NCBI GenBank assembly: GCA_025094145.1
Contig: JALLLS010000072.1
Span: 115,087 to 179,086, forward strand
From: Spinellus fusiger
Taxonomy: Eukaryota > Mucoromycota > Mucoromycetes > Mucorales > Phycomycetaceae
Direction: 5' to 3'
DNA: 64,000 nt
The translations under genes were made by a program, and so were the position numbers. This document shows, in pieces, positions 1 through 13,400 of the stretch. The notes beneath the pieces are model-generated. The model did no database searches. It was not told the DNA's origin and saw nothing but the letters and a program-made list of their open reading frames with translations. Position 1 is the stretch's first letter. Each line of letters starts with the position of its first letter.

Positions 1-109
1 TGCTCATCTTGATGAGTACTTGATTGTTAAGTTGTATATGCAGTGTGAAAAATAACAAGATAATAACAAGACCAAAGAATCAAAAATACTCACATTTTGG
101 TAAGGTATA

Positions 110-782
110 CAGTCCCATGTAATAAATGAGTAGACAGCAAATCAATTTTTTATTTTTCTTTTACAACTTATTCAAACAATGACTTCAAGCAATGGAAATC
201 AGCTAACTCTTAGCCATGAACATAAAGATAGTCTCATCAAAAGAAGAGAGCATGACATGTTTATTAAAATTCAAATCATAGGATAATGGAAAAGACATGT
301 TACTTATCAAGAGATTTCTGACGATCTTGACATCCCAAAGAGCACAGTGGGCAAGAGTGTCCTATTATATAAAAACAAAGGCATAATTCAACTCAAAATA
401 CATACAGGAAGACCTAAAAAAGTGTCATCTACTTCAAAACTGGCTATCGTCTTGTCTATTCGCAGAAATACTATACAAATAATTGCATATCATTTGAGAA
501 ATATGAATGATGTAAAAACAAGGTTGTTTGGTCTGACAAATCCTGTTTGACAGCTATGGGCAATGGTAAAAGGACTAGAGTGATTAAAAATAGACTCTTT
601 TACAAAGCACTGAACAATGTCTTTATAACAATAATGTAGACAGTCAGTTAAATAACAACTATTTCAAATATTGTATTATTCCATGAACTTTTTATTATGA
701 ACATCTTTGACTGATAGATATACGTTTATTTTTCAAAATAAAATAAAAAGAATTATGTCCACTCACTTATTGTATGGGACTG
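110..782 (+). mobile_element. Tc1-type transposon, internally deleted (family T1)
   Basis: The ends are near-perfect inverted repeats beginning CAGTCCCAT (110-136 and 756-782, about four mismatches), each flanked by TA, the usual Tc1/mariner target. Inside, from about 181, a broken reading frame resembles the N-terminal helix-turn-helix part of a Tc1 transposase (a region reading YQEI..DLDIPKSTV, with an in-frame stop near 281). The catalytic DDE core is absent. The interior and right end match the element at 28206-29036, including a stretch near 690-720 shared almost word for word. It is a non-autonomous, decayed copy. Family assignment rests on TIR, TA target and motif resemblance. Confidence 0.75.
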
Positions 783-2398
783 TATATGTGCATAGAAAAC
801 CGGTGGAATTCACAGTTTCCATTGATAGATATACAAGTTTTATACTTTAACACAACAGTTTTCAAATCACGGATTGAATCAATGATATGTGAAAACCAAT
901 TATAAAACAGAAATAGTATAAAAAGAATAGGTCAACTCGTCTTTATTTTATTTTCTTCATGGAACCTACTCTAAAGATTATAGCAGTGAAGACCTCAATC
1001 ACTGGTATTAAATAGAAGCTGAGTTATTCCTGACAGGACATACATCTTCAAAAGTCAATTGTGAAAGGTTTGCAAGATACCTCGAGGAAAGAGCCAGTCA
1101 CCCCAGTATTGCATAACAAATTATTCAAATGAAGATACTCCTGCTGTGGAAAACCGGAATGCCAATGGTTTACTCCCATTTCGTAAAATGAAGCTATTGA
1201 TCTTTATTAATCAACAACAATCAGACAAACGGCTAGTTAGTATCTGACCCACCAAAACATCAAAAAAAAAAGAATCCGGTGTAGTTATCGCTGCACTAAA
1301 CTAAGATACATGTAAGTCTCTTTTGAACCATACTACATTTCTACACTATATTTCTTCCAAAGATGCACCAATACTTTCTGAAGATAGTGTAGCTATTGCT
1401 AGAATAGGCAGACAGAGTTTAAAATAGTTCATTTAGACAGCGAAAATACCCTTTTTAAAACACATTAGCCAATTAAAGTAATAATGTTATTTTATTGTCC
1501 GTGTATTTACTTTTATATCCCAAAAATCTTTAGGTGTGTAAAATAGGTATACCATGTTTGAAATAGTTTATTTAATCAAAAAGATCTTTTTCAACACATA
1601 AGCAAATCATAGAAATATTACAACTTGATATTCCATTTATTTCTGTGTTTATCCCAAACATCTTTAGCTATATAGTGAATAATATTAATTAGAGAAGTAT
1701 TTAACAAATGTGAAAGAACGATCAATAAAGATTAGACTTTGTTTACTCTTCGAACTGTCTGGATTTCCTTTGGTTGAAGCCAAAGACGACAAATGTCTTT
1801 TATGTTGCTATGATGTGAAACCACTTTTATTCACTCTTTTGGACTTCCGTCTATTTATTATTTTGGTTGCTGTGGCTTTTTGCTATTCTGATAAATACTC
1901 TAATTTATTGTGTTTTAATAAACATCAGTTAATTATCACTGTTCTTCTCTTCAGATAGACAAAGTCTATTTATATTATTCTACTCATTTGTTGAGCATTT
2001 GTTCTACCATTGTTGATATTGGCTTGGTGTGTTTTGTGTTATTCCTAGGTTAAATCATTTATTTACTTTTATATTCTATCATTTTTGCTTATTCTTTCCT
2101 CATTTCTCATTTCGAGGTTTTATGTACTCCCATATTTCGGTTATTATTATCTTCTCTTGTATTTAAGGTGCCTCTATGTTTATTCTTAAACTTTTAAAAG
2201 GCTATTATAGGATAGCTATCAAACCCAATGTGTAAATATCATCGACACCATCAGAATAAGAAATACTTTGAACTGTACTTATTCAAGAAGTATTATGAAT
2301 TCTTGTCTTACTTGTGATAGTACAGAGTATTCACGCTGACAGCTGTGTGTTTCTAAGTAACCATTATTCTGAATACCCCTTAACATGTGACATTCACA
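783..2398. other. intergenic, no gene recognised; degenerate tandem repeat
   Basis: No coding region is supported. Two degenerate tandem copies of a ~120-bp unit lie at about 1418-1540 and 1558-1675. The first ends in a motif (1514-1540) whose reverse complement nearly equals the end of the repeat element at 53911. Short reading frames here look random. Confidence 0.5.
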
Positions 2399-3985
2399 AG
2401 CTTTATTACTATTATTGAAAGCAAAAGCCTAACGTGTCCACTAAGAATATGTATTTCTATTGACATTGATAAGAAAGGAGAACAAGATAAGAAAGATAAG
2501 ACAACAGTTTTTATTTTATTTATTGCTATATTTTCTTGATTCTACGTATAGATCAGTATTCAATAATAGTTGATCAATCTCTTTATCAGATACACACTAT
2601 AGTTTGATAAGTATTTTATTGAAATAATAAGGGACAAACATCTAGTATAGATGGAAAAAAAACATGAAAATAAAGCATGTTTGCACACACATTAATTCTT
2701 AAAGAAACGAACATCGCCTTCATCTTCAACAAATTTACATGATCTCCATGTATTGTATAATGCCTGAGGAATAGGTGTAGAGTCATAGCAATAGTGCTTT
2801 CCAAGAGCCTTCTTAATATGATGTGTGGCTTCTTGTGCGTGGTAATGAGGCATGTTGGAAAAGAAATGGTGGGCAACATGTGTATCAGAAATGTGGTGAT
2901 GGAAGTGGTTCAAGAGAAATCCATAAGAGCGATCTATGGTGAGAGCAGCACCACGCTGGAAGTTCCATACTTTATCACTGTAATGGGGCAGTTGAGGGCT
3001 GGTGTGTTGAAGATAAGTGATCATAACAAGCCAGCCATTGACGAACAAGTAAGGAATAACATAGTATTTGATGACAGCAATTGAACCAAATACTTGTCCA
3101 GCATACACCAAAACAGCAACCATAATACTAAGATATGCAGTAGACTCCACGACTTCCCAGAATTGATGTTCATCAAACAGACTGCAGGAAGGGTTGAAAT
3201 GAGAGATCCAGCCTTTTTTTTCAGGTGGACCAGTAGCATCTATCATAAGATACATAAGCCAGCCAAAGGTAAGCATGCTAAAGACACCAAAGAAAGATGC
3301 AATGGGAGTTTCTTCAAATATAGAGTGAGGTCCTTCCAATTGAGTATCCTCATTGCGTGGAGGGAGTCCAATTCTGCTACGTGTTTTTGGTACAAATACC
3401 TGGTTATACTACGTTAGATTCACCAGTTATTACACTCTCTATTTACTTACCATGTCCTCAGTCAAATGGCCTGTTCTTTTATGATGCTTTGAGTGAGTAA
3501 ATTTCCATGAGAAATAAGGGACCAACAGAAGACTGTGGATAATCTTGCCAGTACCATCATTGATTGCCTAAATATGTCTGTGTTTATCCCATGGACTCTT
3601 TATTTTTATTCTATTCTATTTACCTTTGAAGGACTAAATGCCTGATGTCCACATTCATGACCAATCACCCATAGACCAGTGCTGACTACGCCCTGAGAAA
3701 TCCAGTAAGCAACCCACAGTCCAAAGCGGAAGACAGCAGGAATCGGCAAGGCATCGATATGACTGGCAGCATAAACTAACAGACCAACAAAGAGTATGTC
3801 ATGTAAGACATAAGTGAATGAGCGGAAAGTATCACGTTGGAAACAGTGAGCAGGAATAGCATCTCGGATCTCCTTGACTGTGAATTCTGGTAGCTCCCAT
3901 CCCTTTGCTATTGCCTCGTCTATTGCCAGGGCTTCATTTTTTACTGCTACAGACTCCTTTTCTGACATATTAATAGTCCACCGTC
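2399..3985. repeat. segmental duplication, copy A (desaturase gene)
   Basis: About 1.59 kb containing the whole desaturase gene plus roughly 290 bp downstream is repeated in the same orientation at 21702-23290. Homology starts at a CTTTATTACTATTATTG stretch and fades just upstream of the start codon. No terminal repeats were seen at the borders, so this looks like a dispersed gene duplication rather than a transposon. Confidence 0.85.
2692..3968 (-). CDS. fad12: delta-12 (oleate) fatty acid desaturase
   Basis: Membrane-bound di-iron desaturase that introduces the delta-12 double bond into oleoyl chains to give linoleate, expected in the endoplasmic reticulum. Three exons: 3968-3624, 3567-3451 and 3399-2692; introns of 56 and 51 nt with GT-AG ends; product 389 aa, the usual length for mucoralean delta-12 enzymes. 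The three histidine boxes are visible: HECGH (104-108), HSKHH (140-144) and HVAHH (328-332). Hydrophobic segments lie before box 1 and between boxes 2 and 3. The start is the only methionine in exon 1 and is followed by a soluble N-terminus. A second copy at 21995-23271 has a nonsense codon, so this is the likely functional gene. Assignment to delta-12 rather than delta-15 is by overall resemblance. Confidence 0.93.
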
Positions 3986-4640
3986 AAAAGAAAGAAGAAA
4001 AGAGGAGAAAATAAAATAACATCATATTTATTTATTTATTTATTTTAAGCTTGGACAAGCAAGATACCTGTTGTGTGTGTGTGCCCCACAAGGGATTTTG
4101 TAGCACATCTCTCATTCAAACACATCTCGAAAAATATGTTTATTTGCCGTTCATTCACAATGATGATTACACTATAGATTAGTAGCTATAGACTAATGTA
4201 GATCTAACGATCTTATTTTCTTTTTTTTCTTTTTTCTTTTTTAGATAGAGAAAGGGAAACAAGGGAGTCAAGGGGGAGATATATACGTGATAAATGAATG
4301 GACATACAGTAGCATTGGAATCACTGCATAAATACCCACATAGCACTGGATCCACCTTGGATTTATGGTATGGTCATGGTATTGATTTATCCCCTAGTTA
4401 CCAAACTAGCCCATGAAAGATAAACAGACTATTCTATTGTTTATTATGATGCAAAAGAGTTCTTTTTGAGTGTTTACTATAGAAAGAACCATATCATTAC
4501 TGGTGTTTACAAGTGACAAGCAAAAATAAATAAAATAAAACAACGACCAATGACCGATTTCAATGGCTTTTACACGGTCGGATAGTCAACAAAATCCCCA
4601 AATGTTGAACATATTCTATTAAAAATGTATCCAGTAAAGC
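3969..4640. other. intergenic between desaturase and EAF7
   Basis: Upstream region of the desaturase and downstream region of EAF7. It contains TTTA repeats (4027-4046) and pyrimidine-rich stretches (4214-4242). No gene or clear promoter motif was identified. Confidence 0.5.
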
Positions 4641-5601
4641 CTATTTCTTTTTAGTGCGAGTAGATCCTCTATTAGTACTGCGGGCTGTTTTTCTAACAGA
4701 GCGTGATCTACTGAGCATGGGCTCTGGTGTGGCATCTGATTTACGTGTGCCTCGAGAAGATCGTTTTGATTTACCTAAGGGAGTGCATAGCCATGGAATA
4801 AGATGAATAAGATTGATAAGATTAATAGGATCAGTGAGTGAGTGAGTAAGTGAGTATGTGTTGTAGAAACACTGCAATGGATTTACCATCTTCAGGCTCT
4901 GGAGTAGAAGTGATGGATTCTGCTACAGAGGTTGTGGGAGATTCTTCTCTCTTGCTGGTTCTTGTTCTTTTGGAAGGGGGAGAAGAGGGCTCCTCATAAT
5001 GGCTCTGATCATCTTGGCGGTGTTCTGATATAAGCTGCTCATAGTCATCCAACGGCAATGAAAACTCATGGCGCTGGTCTCCCACCCTATTTTCTCCGCC
5101 TTGTTCTTTTTCATCTTCTTCCTCCTAAGCAAAAAGAAGTTGTGAGTAGTTTGTGGATAGTATCTAAAGGTACTGTTGATAGCTACTGCCTGTAGACAGT
5201 ATTTATGGGTTCTGTCTCTAGTATAGACTCATGTTATCAGTAAAGGGCCTACCAATTCATCCAAGGCCTCCATCCCATAATAGTTGCTTAGTCTGTCCCA
5301 TATCTGCTTAATAGTACAAGACACATGGCTATGCTGGTTGAACTGTCTTCTGACACTCATAATACGAAAGTGCTTGTGAATGCCTTAAAATTCATAGTTT
5401 ATTTTCTTATTTCTCTGCAGCAAACCCACCCACAGGCTTACAACGCGCAATGGCATTGAGAAGAGCTAATTCCATATTGGCATCCCACTCTTTTGACATT
5501 GCTACTGCACAGTCACTGTTGTTTTCTGCGTCTGACCATTCTGTAGTAGCCACAATAGCTGGGAGAGGCTGCTCTTGGACTTCAATTTTAATGTTGGCCA
5601 T
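4641..5601 (-). CDS. EAF7: EAF7/MRGBP family subunit of the NuA4 histone acetyltransferase
   Basis: Chromatin-modification protein of the CT20/EAF7 family, a subunit of the NuA4 (Tip60-type) acetyltransferase in the nucleus. Four exons: 5601-5430, 5383-5253, 5124-4887 and 4774-4641; 224 aa. The diagnostic domain reads EWDANMELALLNAI..KPVG..HFRIMSV near the N-terminus, followed by IKQIWDRLSNYYGMEALDELE and FSLPLDDYEQLI, the pattern of MRGBP. The C-terminal half is basic and serine-rich, ending in KKK. The ATG at 5601 was chosen because it is the only methionine ahead of the domain and has GCC after it; the frame stays open further upstream but without ATG. Introns are 46-128 nt. Family assignment is confident; complex membership follows from the family. 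Confidence 0.85.
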
Positions 5602-7947
5602 GACACTTGGGTACGTTGAGCCTGTAACTGTCCTTAGTGGTAATTCTGTCCTTCTGCTTCCAGTATCAACAGTCACAGTCGGGGGTAAAGAAGGGGTTGA
5701 GTTGTCTTGTGTCTATTTTATAGTGTGTGTATCTCTGGTGTAGCTCTACCACTCATAAGACTACTGAGTCTGTATTTGAACCAAAGTAGGAGAAGCTAGG
5801 CTACAAAAGAAGGGGTGGTTGAAGATAAGAGATTTTAAGCATTTCTTTAGTGCTTAAGAAATAACTGAGTAAAAATGACTGAAGAATAGAAAGTGGGTAG
5901 AGACAGATGAGATGTGTTTGAATAGACTACGCGTTTAAAGATAATACAATATTCCAACTTAAAATTAGAAGGTTAGAAAACTGGAAACTAGACTATGTAT
6001 TAACATTTACTGAGTATGCATACCTTCAAACTAGACACATTTCTATTTAATAGATGTAATACTTTCTATTGTTACCGTAAGACTACTATTCAAAAATGCA
6101 TATTTATCAGTTATAGTTCAGAACAGCCAAAGAGAGAAGGTTACTATGTATTGGTTTTTCCATCAAAGTATGTTTATTTATTTATTTATTTATTATTATT
6201 CATAGTAATATTTATACAAATGATTGGCTCGATGGCCAACTATCCATCGAATAATATTAGAAAAGTAACAGCAAGACAGTAGAATACCTTTTCATTTCAT
6301 GGAATACACAAACATGAAAATTGAACACGCAAAAAAGTAAAATCAACACCTAAAAATATTTTCTCGCCGTCTGAATAAATTATTTAATATTCCATATTGT
6401 AGAGATAGGCAGGAAGGACTATCTGTTGGCTCGGGATGTAATGAGACGTTGGATAGTTAAATCGAAATAATTAGACAGAGAACTCGCATTCTTATGATAA
6501 AAAATTATATATAAATATATATCGTAGGATAGACCTCTCTAATAAATAATAGAATTTCCTTGGTATCTTTTGAATCGTATTGTAGAGGCTAAGCTAGCTC
6601 TAAATATCGAAACGAACAGTGCTTCCTATTCTTTCACCCTTTTTCTCTTCTATCACAATCTCCTTTCCCGTCCATATAACACTGTAGGTTATATACACTA
6701 TTGGTCTTCTGTCACTATTGTTGGTGAACACTCTATAGTCCCCATCATCACGCTTTCTTTTGTGTGTGATCTTTGTGTTAGTAGCGGCTCTCTCTCGAGT
6801 TCTACACACCTCTTAGATCTACCACTGCCTTTAAATACAGTATGTTTATTTTGGCCATGAATGCTGTCCTAATTAAAATGTACACATATGAATAGAAAGG
6901 GAATAGATTCAAGCTTTGAAGTCCCTACATATTATGAATTAGTCATTGTCTTTATCTTTTGCCATAATTTTATATCCATTTTAATTAAGAGATTAAATAG
7001 AGAAAACTATAATGTATTGTTCACTAAAGAGTGTAGAACTTGGTGATGTTGATCAATTATTATGAGTAAAAGGGGTGGTTTGGACACCAAGAAACAGGCT
7101 GAACATAAATGAGCAAGGTAATGTGCTAATATTAATTAATCAGTAAAAGAGATGAAGATTATAGATAGAATCTACAGCTATTCCAGGATTGAACTTTTAT
7201 GCTGGAGTCTCTATTCCTACAAAGATACACTGTTTTAACAAAATATCTATTTACTTTCTAGAGGTGAACGGAATTTCCTTCAAAAGTGAATAAATAACTT
7301 GTGAAAATAGTGTATATTCTTACATAGACAGCCTAGTATCTTCACTCTATGTTTTCCATGAAGTTGTCTATACTATTTTGATATTGCCTTCTGCTCTAAT
7401 GCAATATTAGTCTTCAGACTTTATTTCTAATGTATAAACTTTCCCTGTTGTAAGCTCTATTCCTTATTTGGTTCCAGGAGTGTTGAATAAGGTTAAGATT
7501 TGGACTGTGAATGAGATAGTAAGTTGGTATCCCTATACTGTTCTCTGCTGCCTAATAGTGTTGTTGGAAATGTAGCACTGCTTCACCTCTAAAGCATGAG
7601 AACCCACTGTGTTATTATTGCACATAATTTGAAACAGTAGAGCCAGAATAGTTTCATATGCTCCTGAATAATAGTAACCTAAATAGATAGAAAAAAAAAG
7701 TAGACGATAGAGAAGTATATAAGTAGACATAAAAAAACATATATTAGTTTGAAAAATATACTTTTATTATACCAAGCCCACCCTTTGCCTCTGCTATCAG
7801 AACACCATGATAGATTCATTTTATGACTAATAGAATTGTTTTCTTTTTGATGGTTGTTTGCCTCAAGGTTTAAAATATGCAAAGTATATAACTCAGATAG
7901 ATATCTCTTCAAGAAATCCATATCTCTTTTTGGAGTTAACACAGCTA
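5602..7947. other. gene-poor region
   Basis: About 2.3 kb of AT-rich DNA with only short, low-complexity reading frames. A TTTA run lies at 6175-6195. A ~30-bp stretch near 7100-7140 resembles one at 54580-54618 inside the 53911-55045 element, suggesting decayed transposon sequence. No gene supported. Confidence 0.5.
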
Positions 7948-8790
7948 CACACACTTGAATTTAATACTTGCCGAATATTTAATAATAAAAAGTAGCTATT
8001 TTTTTTCTTTTTTTTCATAAAACTCTTTTTCTTTCTAAATATTATTAAACCAATACAATATTTTTGATAAATATTATTAAACTCACACTTGTGGAGAATA
8101 TAACAAAGCAGAAAATAAAAAGCTATAGGGCATCTATTATCTGTTGAAGGCTGGATTAGAATAGACTGTCATTGCAAACGTAGTTGAGATGAAAAAGTCT
8201 ACAATTCAAAATAGTATTATAAACATTAAAAAATACATATCACTATTGCATTTGGAGAGTCATGGAAAACCCCAAAAGTGAATGAGAGATATTCAAGACA
8301 CCTAGAAAGTGTTATTAGAAAGGACCCATTTGCCTCATATAATCAACTGAAATTAGAAATGTTGAAGTTTGAGGTGGATATATGTAGAAATACCATTATC
8401 AGCTATTGCAATCAGTTAGGGTTCGAATCTTTTTGTGTATATCACACTCTGGTCTTGACTGTGAAACAAAAGGAGAAATGACTTGACTGTACAAATGTGA
8501 TAGCTTCTATACTAAGGATTATGCTATAAGGTGGAAAGAGATATATTAAGTAAGGTTCTTTGAGTACTGGCCCACACAATGTCCTGAATTGAATCCAATT
8601 GAACATGTCTGGTGGGCTATAGAAAGACGAATTGAAGAAAGAAGGGTATCTATTAACAATTTAGAATGTTTGAAGGCTCTATTTGCAGAGGAGTGAGGGT
8701 GAGTTGGTGTTGAACCTTCACAATAATAAATTCAAAGTAGGACAGATAGATACCAGACAGTCATTGATGCCAAAGGAGGCCATACAAAAT
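7948..8790 (+). mobile_element. Tc1-type transposon remnant, internally deleted (family T2)
   Basis: The left end (TA then CACACACTTGAATTT) matches the left end of the element at 31761. A frame at 8278-8480 encodes PFASYNQLKLEMLKFEVD..., the second DNA-binding part of a Tc1 transposase. Shortly after, 8570-8690 reads WPTQCPELNPIEHVWW, the block around the third catalytic acidic residue, and then the usual C-terminal tail. The core between them is missing, so the element is a deletion derivative of the 31761 type. No convincing right inverted repeat was found, so the right border is approximate. Confidence 0.65.
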
Positions 8791-10487
8791 ATTAATTCCT
8801 ATTATTTTTCTATAATTTTCTATAATTAAAGATATTGAGCTTTTCTTTTCTCTCTTCATTAATTTATTCTTTATCAATAATGGACTTTGTATAAATATTC
8901 TTCCATGGTAAAGCTTCAAGATCTTTTATCCACTATAGTTATCCATATCTAATATGCATACAGTATCAGAAATTGACTTGCTGTCTATTAGTGAAATTGT
9001 AAACAATAATAAAGCAATTCTGGAGGCTGATTCTTATGTTCTTCATTTATTGTTTATTATTAAAAAAGAACAGAGAGGAGGTTGAGGATAAAGAAGATAA
9101 AACAAAACATTAAACATAGTATATCTAAGTCTATTCTTAATAAATCAATAATAAATCTGAAGCATACACAATTATTAACTTGGTTCACAGTATAAAATTT
9201 AATACGGACATGAATCACAATGCAAGAGTTTGTAATACAAAGATACACAGTGAACTGTCTGTTTCTTACCTACCACCGAACCTACCTGCTAGAAGGGTTT
9301 TACTATGTTGAATAGTACTTATTCTCTTTTAATCTTTTAATAATAAATGCATGTTGAAGTGTGTTTATGTAGATGTAAATATATGCATTTTCTATATGAG
9401 CTCAAAGATGTTCAGTTTAGGTTGATGTTCATGCACAGCCTATAGGGTAGTGTCAGAAATAGACATGATATCTACAAGCGACTCATGAGCAAGAATGGTC
9501 CTATTCTATAGTCTAATTTTTATAATTTATTCTACAAGTTTATTCTACAAGTTTATTCTATAATTAATAGTGGTTAAATATATGAAAGATTAAAGAAACA
9601 AAAACGGTGTAAAATAAAACAAGGACCCTCCTAAGGATATACTTCTTCATTAAGATATCACTGCTGAATTTTAAATAGTCATCGATCACTCACAGTTTAT
9701 ATGTATCTTTATATGTGATACGCGTAAGACAGTATATTTTTACAAGTAGATAGATATAAAAACCAAAAAGAAAAAGGAAGAGTAACTGATAATAAAATCC
9801 ATGACATTTACACCTATTGAATTATGAATAGCTATTCTATATAGACCTTGATGAACAAACAATAAACACAACACAACAGTCAATAGATCCTTCCAAGAGT
9901 AAATGCTACTTTACAAGTATAAGCATACTACTCACTATTTCTACTTTCACTTTTACTATAGCAACAACAACAATAAAACAATACATTGCAAGTGCACTTA
10001 CAAAGGGACGGCCTTGTAGGAAGGAATCATATATGACTGGTAGAACCAAAATAGTCACTCCAAACACTCCTCCCTGAGTCAATACCTACGTGGAAAGCCC
10101 TTTTCGCGCTTCTATTTTTTTTACATTTGACTCACCGCTACTTGGTTGGCTCTCTCGCTGTCGTTTCTTGCCTTTCATCTTTTTACTACTCATACACTTG
10201 GTCATTAACCACAGTTAGACTTGACAATGGTGAGCCAATTTCTCTGTTCTTTTCTCTGTAGCCAGCAAGGAATACCAGCCAAGAAAAGAAAAAGACAACG
10301 AACTATGCACTCCACCTACATCTGATGATGTCACACCCTACAACACAACAGCACACTCTATACTACTAGTAGCCAGAGACATTGTATAGACTGTAGTTAC
10401 ATGGAGACAGAAAAAGAAAGAAAGAAAGAAAGAAAGAAAAAAGACATCCTACTCATTTCTCTTTTCTTTTATGTTTTATATTAGGGC
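8791..10487. other. gene-poor region and upstream region of COPI beta-prime gene
   Basis: AT-rich sequence with no supported gene. The last ~350 bp, upstream of the coatomer gene, are richer in pyrimidine tracts and hold an AAAG microsatellite at 10415-10440. No clear TATA box was seen. Confidence 0.45.
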
Positions 10488-13400
10488 ATGCGAATAGATA
10501 TCAAGGTAGGCCTCACAACCCTTCACCCTTTTTTCCCCTTCTTCCATCTTACACACCAGTTCCCTTGCTTAGCGTAAACTGCTTTCACGTTCTGAACGCG
10601 TCAAGAGTGTCGATCTTCATCCAACAGAACCATGGGTGCTTGCTAGTTTGTACAATGGCCAAGTCTACATTTACAACTATGAAACACAGGTAGCCTGGAG
10701 AAACATACACCTGGGAAGAGATAGAGATAGAGATAGAGAGAAATAGAGATATATAAGATAGAGAGAAGAAGCCCACTAGCAAGGAGTGCTGTTGCTTATT
10801 GTCTGTGGATATCTTAGGCATTAGTCAAATCCTTTGAAGCAACAGAAACACCTGGTAAGTCCTTTTCTTTACTACAAGATAAACAAAGCGTCACTAATAT
10901 ACACCCATAGTCAGAGCGGCAAAGTTCATTGCACGCAAGAATTGGTTCATTACTGGATCTGATGATTCCCAACTTAGAGTGTTCAACTACAACACTTATG
11001 AAAAAGTAGCTAGTTTTGAAGGACACCCCGATTACATTCGATGTCTTGCTGTTCATCCTACACAACCTCTTGTTCTTTCTGGTTCAGATGATATGACCAT
11101 TCGTTTATGGGATTGGGAGAAGGGATGGAAATGTGTTCAGGTAAGCCTTGTAGAAACAGAAGAGAGAGAGAGAGAGAAAGGTAGATTGACTGTGAATTAG
11201 GTGTTTGAAGGCCATTCACATTTTGTCATGCACTTGACGTTTAATCCCAAAGACTCCAACACATTCGCATCAGCAGGCCTTGATGGTGTTATTAAAGTGT
11301 GGGCTTTGGGATCCAATGTGCCCAACTTTACCTTGGAAGGGCATGAAAAGGGTGTAAATTATGTCGACTACTACCATGGAGGTGATAAGCCTTACTTAAT
11401 TTCTTGTGCCGATGATAAGTAAGTAACAGTCTCCTGTTTTTGTTTTTGTTTTTGTTTTTGTTTGGATGAGAAGGAAGGAATAAAAGACAGCCACCATTAA
11501 TGCATGTACTGGGTTAGTTTGGTGAAGATATGGGATTATCAGAACAAGAACTGTGTCCAAACATTGGAAGGACACAACCAAAATGTCAACTTTGCTGCCT
11601 TCCACCCAGAACTCCCTATCATTGTCTCTGGTTCTGAGGATGGTACTGTGCGCATATGGCACTCTGATACCTACCGCCTTGAGAATACACTTAACTATGG
11701 TCTTGAGCGTGCTTGGTGCATGTCCTATCAAAAGGGAGGCAATAATGTTGCTTTTGGTTTTGACGAGGGATCTGTTGTTATCAAGCTTGGAAGAGAAGAG
11801 CCTGCTGTTTCCATGGACACTTCTGGCAAGATTATTTGGGCCAAACATTCCGAGATTCAGACAGCCAATGTGAAAACAGGTGCTGGTAAGGACAAGACAA
11901 AGTAAATGAGAAAAAGAGAATGTGTATATTGAAATAGAGGGAGTGTTTTAGATGACCAATTCAAGGAAGGGGAGCGTCTGGCTTTGCCTGTAAAAGATCT
12001 TGGTAGCTGTGAAGTGTATCCTCAGACCCTACAGCACTCACCCAATGGACGCTTTGTTGTGGTGTGTGGTGATGGTGAATTCATCATCTACACTGCTCTT
12101 GCTTGGAGAAACAAGAGTTTTGGCAGTGGTCTGGACTTTGTATGGGGTGCTGATTCCAATGTGTAGGTCAAAACAGAACACTACAGCACAAAGACTGACC
12201 CCCTTTTCTTCTTCTTTCTTTCCTGAATACTATAGATATGCTGTTCGAGAGTCTACTTCAAGAGTCAAAGTGTTCAAGAATTTCAAGGAACGCCCAGGTG
12301 TGCTCGCCAAGCCTAATTACTCAGTAGAGGGTATTTTTGGTGGTGCTCTTCTTGGTATCCGATCCAATTCTTTCTTGAACTTCTTTGATTGGGAGACTGG
12401 ATCTGTTGTGCGTCGTATTGATGTGGAAGCCAGAAATGTAAGCCATGAGAGCATGTCTAGTGTCTAACAGTAACTAGGTCTTCTGGTCAGATGCTGGGGA
12501 TCTTGTTGCTATCGCTTGTGAAGAGTCCTTCTATGTCTTGCGATACAATGCCCAGGCCTATCTCCAATTCATTGAGAATGGTGGAGAAGTAGGAGAAGAG
12601 GGTGTGGAAGAGGCCTTTGAATTTGTAACAGAGATTGCAGAAAAGTAAGCCAATACACACTACAAGTCAGAAAGAAACTTATTCTCTTTGGTGGACTTGT
12701 TTAGTGTCAAGACAGGTACATGGGCCGGTGATTGCTTTATCTATACAAACAATGCCAACCGCATGAACTACCTTGTGGGTGGTGAGGTCTTTACCATTAG
12801 CCATTTTGACAAGTAGGTTATAGATAGATAGATAGATAGACACACACTCACACTGTTTGTTAGACAAATGTACTTGCTTGGCTATGCACCAAGAGATAAT
12901 AGAGTGTACTTGGCAGATAGAGTAAGCAGGCTTTCATCGTATCTGTTTGTTTTTCCTAAATGTTCTCTCTTAGGATGTCAATGTCTTTAGCTATGCTCTG
13001 TCTCTTACAGTAGTGCAATACCAAACAGCTGTTCTTCGTGGTGATCTTGAGATGGCTGCCAGTATGCTATCTTCTATTCCTGCAGACCAGCGTAGTCGTA
13101 TTGCCCGCTTCCTTGAGTCACAGGACCTTAAGGAGCTTGCCTTGGAAGTATCCACTGATTTAGAGCAGAAGTTTGATTTGGCATTGCAACTTGGCAAACT
13201 GGATACAGCCACACGTATTGCTCGTGAGGTAGACAGCGAGTCAAAGTGGAGAACCTTGGGGGATGTTGCCATGTCCTCATGGAAGTTTACATTGGCAGAA
13301 GAATGTCTTCAAAAGGCAAAAGATCTAAGTGGCTTGCTACTCTTTTATACTGCCAGTGGTAACCGTACTGGTATTCGTGATGTAGCAGACAAGGCTGGTA

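Noticed and set aside
5602..5676. Upstream extension of the EAF7 frame to 5676
   Set aside because: The extension begins with GTG, not ATG; the first ATG in frame is at 5601.
8415..8432. GGGTTCGAATC, similar to a tRNA B-box
   Set aside because: It lies inside the transposase frame (QLGFES) and has no tRNA structure around it.
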